From positions 1 through 59,010 of the forward strand of contig JANTQF010000216.1 of assembly GCA_032988165.1 (NCBI GenBank): a DNA stretch of 59,010 bases. The letters run 5' to 3'. Below the pieces are notes generated by a model. That model did not search any database, was not told the DNA's origin, and worked only from the letters and a program-made list of their open reading frames with translations. A program made the translations under genes and the position numbers. This document shows positions 54,982 through 59,010 of this stretch, piece after piece; position 1 is the first letter of the stretch, and each line of letters begins with the position of its first letter. Origin of the DNA: Emmonsiellopsis sp. PD_33. Lineage: Eukaryota; Ascomycota; Eurotiomycetes; Onygenales; Ajellomycetaceae.

Positions 54982-56475
54982 CAACCGTTTCTTTTTTTCT
55001 TTTTCTTTTTCTTCTCTTCATGCAGAAGAGTTAAAGTCGTTGGTTGGTGGTGGTGGGGTGTCAGTTATCATTTTTTTTAATTTCTCTTGTTTACCTGGTA
55101 TTATTCTTTGTCCAAGTTGGGTTTGGCATCATTCATTATCACATCTATCTCTAGCTAGTACGTGTACTGTACATACATTCCTGCAAACTGTAATCAAGTA
55201 GCAGTAACAACCCAACCCAACACGAATCTATCCCATCCAACCAGCATGGCATCATCCATGGGATGCCAGCTACCGCCGATGTATTGTGCTATCCTCCTCA
55301 CAAGAGTAACACATAAGACACAGCCAGCGGCCTAGTTCATCCCGTATTGTCCACGGGATTAGCAAGGGGCCGTTGTTGCATTTCAAAAAGAAAAAAAAAA
55401 GTTCACGGCAGGAGTAAAACTGAAACCGGCAGTGTTGATCAGGGGTATATTTCCTCCCAGGATGTCTTTTTCTCCCTTTTTGTAGGTGCTATGTAGGAAA
55501 GCAAAGCCCGGCGTTGAGTAATCCGTCTCTGATATAGGGTGTCTGGTTTCCAAGGCCATAGGTAGTTTCCATGGGTTCGTCTCATGATGAGTGAAGGTGA
55601 AGTGCCATATGTAATGCACACTGAACCATATCTGTGGCATTTCATTCACCATGAACATATGTCCATGTTAGGATCCTCCCATAATGCTCGGGTACGGGTG
55701 GATATATCATAGTACACGTAAAGTTCCCCCGTTACTGTTGGGGGAAAGCAACATCGCTCCGGGAATCCTGAAACGGGCAAAAACTACTGGTATTTCTTTT
55801 CCGTGGATTAGATCTCCTGCACAAATCGAGGAGTGGGATTTTGCCTTTGGGAAAGTTACTCGGACCAAATAAGATCCCTTAAGCGTGAGTCCCAAAAGAG
55901 GGAGGGAAAATCCCGGGCGAGAATATTATCGGTTTACACACAGTGGTTCACCTTGTATGTATATTTACTTAGCCGCCCAATCAATGAAAGTATCCAATGG
56001 TACCTTCCAGTGGGGTAGAATACGGAATTCCCGGGGTGAGATCCAAGAATGAATATGTGACCAACCCAAAACTTGGCTGGGCCAAAGGATTTGAAACAAA
56101 CATGGACAAAGAAGTAAGAATAAAAAGGTTTAATAGTGACTGAAAGCAACCCCGTGTCTGGTACCAAAAGCCCTGCATGTGGGTACAACAACGGAAACCT
56201 GCACATCAGGGGATCAAAAAATATTCCCTAGCGGTATCCAAAAAAGTATATCAGGGATGCAGAATTAAAAATAACAATCCAAAAGAAGCTTTGGACACCA
56301 CAAGGAAAGTAGTCCATGCAAAACATTCAAAAAGTTAAATAGCTAGAATGTAGATCAAATGGCCGTTGGCTCGGAGGAAAGAAAATAATAGCGTATTATA
56401 TAAGGGTATGGGTTATCAAGTGAGAAATAGGGCATCGGAATGCCAGCCAATCGACATTTGTAGTAGGTGTGGCAT
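54982..56475. other. Intergenic: tRNA downstream region and 3' flank of the zinc-knuckle gene
   Basis: 1.5 kb without a credible gene. 55,400-56,330 differs in texture from the T-rich UTRs around it (mixed composition, several ~65-90 codon ORFs on both strands). It could be relic mobile DNA beside the tRNA, but I find no terminal repeats or recognisable protein. Confidence 0.45.
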
Positions 56476-58755
56476 TTACCATCGTCGGCTAGAAAATTAT
56501 TAGTAAGGTGAAAGAGGGTTAATTACTTAAGGGCGCACCTGTAGGCTTCCGCGACATGGGGCTGCCGCCGCTTTATTTTCGGAGTGATATCATCCTCCTG
56601 TCGTCGAGGTCCATCATCGGACCTGTCAGGCGAGTGATCCCGCCTACTCCTCTTGCGGTTGTTCCGCGCAGCGTCATCTTCACCATGAGATTGATGGCTC
56701 TCGTAAGGATTGAGCTGCTGAAAATCGGGTTGACCTTGAAAATGTTGATGGTCTTGGAAATTATTGTCATTAAGATTAGGTTCAGCAGCGCCGTCCATGC
56801 CGAATTGGCTGCTTCGATTTGGGTGGTTTTGGCTCCCCGAGTTGCCTCTATTAGAGGGGTTTCCACGCTGATTCGGTCCCTTTTTGGACTTGGACTTGGG
56901 CGGTCCGTTATATTGTTGTTTAGGCTTCGCATTCGCTCGAGTGTTATTATTGCCAAAATGAGAGCCGCGACCTCGACGATCGAACCCGCCACGTTTGTTA
57001 CCGCGCTGGCCCTGACTATTAGGTCGGTGGGTAGGACCGTCTGCTTGGGGTTTGTGATCGCGATCCTGATCGCGTCCATTTGGGTGTTTCCGCCACTTAT
57101 TCGGGCCCGAATGATTGTTGCCAGATCTTTTGCTGTTGATCTTTTAGCGATGAAATATGGTTAGAATGAGGAGACTTACGAATAGGGATGGTTCGAGTTT
57201 TGATGATCGTGATAATCGTGGTCGTTGTAATCTGTCTTCGTACTGGGAGAGACTGGATATTCCATCGGTTCTGGGGATGCACTTTTTCTATGTGAGTATC
57301 TGTCATCATCATCCCCGGATCCAGGATGAGAGATATCATCTCTATAATGATCCGCCGAACCACCAGAAGGGGCGGGAGAATATTGGCTGGAATGCCTTTC
57401 GCTCATTCGGTCATGATCCTGGTCGGAGCCAATAACAGAGCCTTCCTGTTCGGGAGCCTCTTCCTCTGGATTTTCATCGTCCTCAACATCATCAACCTCC
57501 TCGGCCAGAGTAGGGGGCTCAATACGATGCGTTTCGAAGATCTCTTTTCGCCGTGCAATGAGCTCAACGACTGGTATTAACTGACATTCGGTTACGATCT
57601 CAAGGAATATAGGATCTGCCATCATGAATGGCCAATCTTCAGTGTTTTTGATGTTGGAAACAAACTCCTCAGGCCCTTTATCCAGAATGTATTTAGACAC
57701 AGACATGCCAGGAGGGAGTGACACGAATGGGGGAAGCATCCCGATTTCGTCGCGCTCATCCAGGATTGATGAAAGTGGGCGGGAAACTTGGTTAGCTGGC
57801 CTCCAAACTATATATTGTTAGCAAAAATGCTACAACGGTAGAGGAGTTATTTGTTATGAAACATACCGATTTCACTTGGGCTCGGGCCGCTATCAGGTAT
57901 GTCAAGAGACTGCAACTCTTCCATCCAAGGCTCAACCGGAGGTGCAATAGCGGGCACGTGTTCCGAATGACGCCATTTCTTTCGAGGTTGTCGATTATTA
58001 CCCCCATGGGATGGCGCTTGATGATGGGGGTCAAATGAATTTTGACGATGATGATACTCTGGCTCCCCATACTGGGGCGAATATTGAGGAGGAAAATAAG
58101 CATGCTGGGGTGGGACGGAAGCTTGGGTTGAAGGGCTCGGGAACTGCGATCCATAGGCACTCATTGGGGTTGGTAATCCATGTGGGCCAAACGGTTGGTT
58201 ATACTGCACGGGTGAGTGTTCATATGGCCATGGACTGGGTCCATGGGGCCCGGCCGACATTGGTGTTGGTGGACCATAGGGGCCCGGGCCCGCCATTGGT
58301 ATCTGCTGGTATCCGGGGTGCGCTATGGGTGGATGAGTATAGCCTCTTTGAGGGGGGTTCGGGCCTCGGGTGTAGTTAGGGTCATGTGCGAAATTGGTGC
58401 TGGTAGAGCCGGTAGTTTTCTGTCGCTTTGGGGGGCGACCTGACTTCATAGCACCGCTTAACGTGCATCAATTAGCCTTCAATAAGAGCGAAGTGCCGTG
58501 AAATCAAACTTACGCAGGAAATTCACGACGAGGCTCTGGGCACTGTTGGGCCCAGTGCTGCAAGGAGCCACAGTTGAAGCACGACTGAGGCTGTCCATGT
58601 TTGTTGTGATGGGCATCGGAATGTCCGGAAAACCTGTTAGGGCCGTTTTTCCCTCGACGAGGGTGTTTTTGACCTCGCTGTTTATTATTGAAGGATGGAA
58701 CTGGCTGTGGGCTGAATGCCTGCACGTCGTCTCTAGGCATGGGGTACGGCTCCAT
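56476..58755 (-). CDS. CCHC zinc-knuckle, Pro/Gly- and Arg-rich protein (RNA-binding type)
   Basis: Five exons: 58755-58514, 58456-57867, 57807-57180, 57132-56539, 56487+1 (56488)-56476, with introns of 57, 59, 47 and 50 nt, give 688 aa. One zinc knuckle, CFNCGSLQHWAQQC (Cx2Cx4Hx4C, about residues 59-72), follows a basic N terminus. Next comes a Pro/Gly/Tyr-rich region, a short folded-looking segment (SKYILDKGPEEFVSNIKNTE, near 310), then an acidic/Ser region and an Arg/Gly/Asn-rich tail with RGG-like GGFDRRGRGS. Single CCHC knuckles with RG tails usually bind single-stranded RNA. The last exon is 13 nt and makes the end AEAYSRRW; a TTACTAAT branch site supports it. Without that splice the end would be AEAYRCALK. 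Specific role unknown. Confidence 0.82.
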
Positions 58756-59010
58756 TATGCGGGAGCACAACGGCCCAGACTAAGTCTCAAGAGAATCGAA
58801 AGAAATATATAATACGTTTCCAAAAAAAAAAGAAAAAAAAAAAAACAACACAAAGCGCATTACGCATCCTGATCAAAAAAGGAACTGCGAAGGACAAGAC
58901 CCACCTCAGGCGAACGCCAACAAGACAAAATTGAGCAAAGGACAGCATAGAACCAAACAGAAGAAGGTGAGCGTGAAGTACCACACACAACGATCATCGA
59001 AGTACGGGAA
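58756..59010. other. Promoter/leader of the zinc-knuckle gene
   Basis: 255 bp to the window edge, with an A-rich run (58,821-58,845 on the + strand, T-rich on the gene's strand). No other gene visible. Confidence 0.5.

Noticed and set aside
1..59010. CRISPR arrays, operons, Shine-Dalgarno sites
   Set aside because: Eukaryotic nuclear DNA with spliceosomal introns; direct repeats seen are microsatellites or coding repeats without spacers.
1..59010. Secondary-metabolite gene cluster
   Set aside because: No synthase, P450, transporter or cluster regulator; the GST and oxidoreductase stand alone among housekeeping genes.

Overview
The window is nuclear DNA of a filamentous ascomycete (Pezizomycotina). 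I favour Eurotiomycetes/Onygenales, but this is an inference from protein character and gene style; no marker fixes the genus. Genes are dense and on both strands. Most have short GT-AG introns of about 47-215 nt, and the products are typical eukaryotic housekeeping proteins: a kinetochore subunit pair, TFIID, eIF2B, AP-3, mitoribosomal proteins and a fungal AGC kinase. I splice 18 protein genes, all with reading frames that close exactly, plus one tRNA and one decayed DNA transposon.

Layout. 1-9.0 kb: a glycine-rich-domain (DUF1399) protein (-), TRM2 m5U methyltransferase (-) head-to-head with mitochondrial ribosomal protein uS5m (+), then DAD3 (-). 9-19 kb: an NRC-2/Fpk1-type kinase (-), a large disordered protein with an eIF4E-binding-type motif (-), and a membrane-anchored histidine-acid-phosphatase-like protein that has lost its catalytic motifs (-). 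20-31.5 kb: Tbf1-like telobox Myb protein (+), TAF10 (+), mitochondrial uS19m (-), inositol polyphosphate multikinase (-) and ARB1, the Argonaute-chaperone subunit (+). 31.7-43.3 kb: quinone oxidoreductase (-), a 5.9 kb stretch with no convincing gene, a Ure2-type glutathione transferase (+) and an unknown protein with three CxxC pairs (+). 44.15-47.02 kb: a Mutator-like element with about 148-bp terminal inverted repeats and a 9-11 bp target duplication, holding a wrecked transposase and a single CpG. 47.3-59 kb: GCN3 (-), NUF2 (+), an unknown 224-aa protein (-), AP-3 beta (+), tRNA-Gln(CUG) and a zinc-knuckle/RG-rich RNA-binding-type protein (-).

The genes are not a pathway cluster. They are neighbours in ordinary euchromatin, often as divergent pairs sharing a short promoter (TRM2/uS5m, GCN3/NUF2, the 224-aa gene/AP-3 beta, IPMK/ARB1). 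The accessory material is the transposon, which sits between two convergent 3' ends. The most interesting points are its near-complete CpG loss, the candidate 4E-binding protein whose apparent membrane helix is really an in-frame intron, several tiny exons (13, 16 and 18 nt), two NAGNAG acceptors, and a telomere-like box in the leader of the gene for the telobox protein itself.
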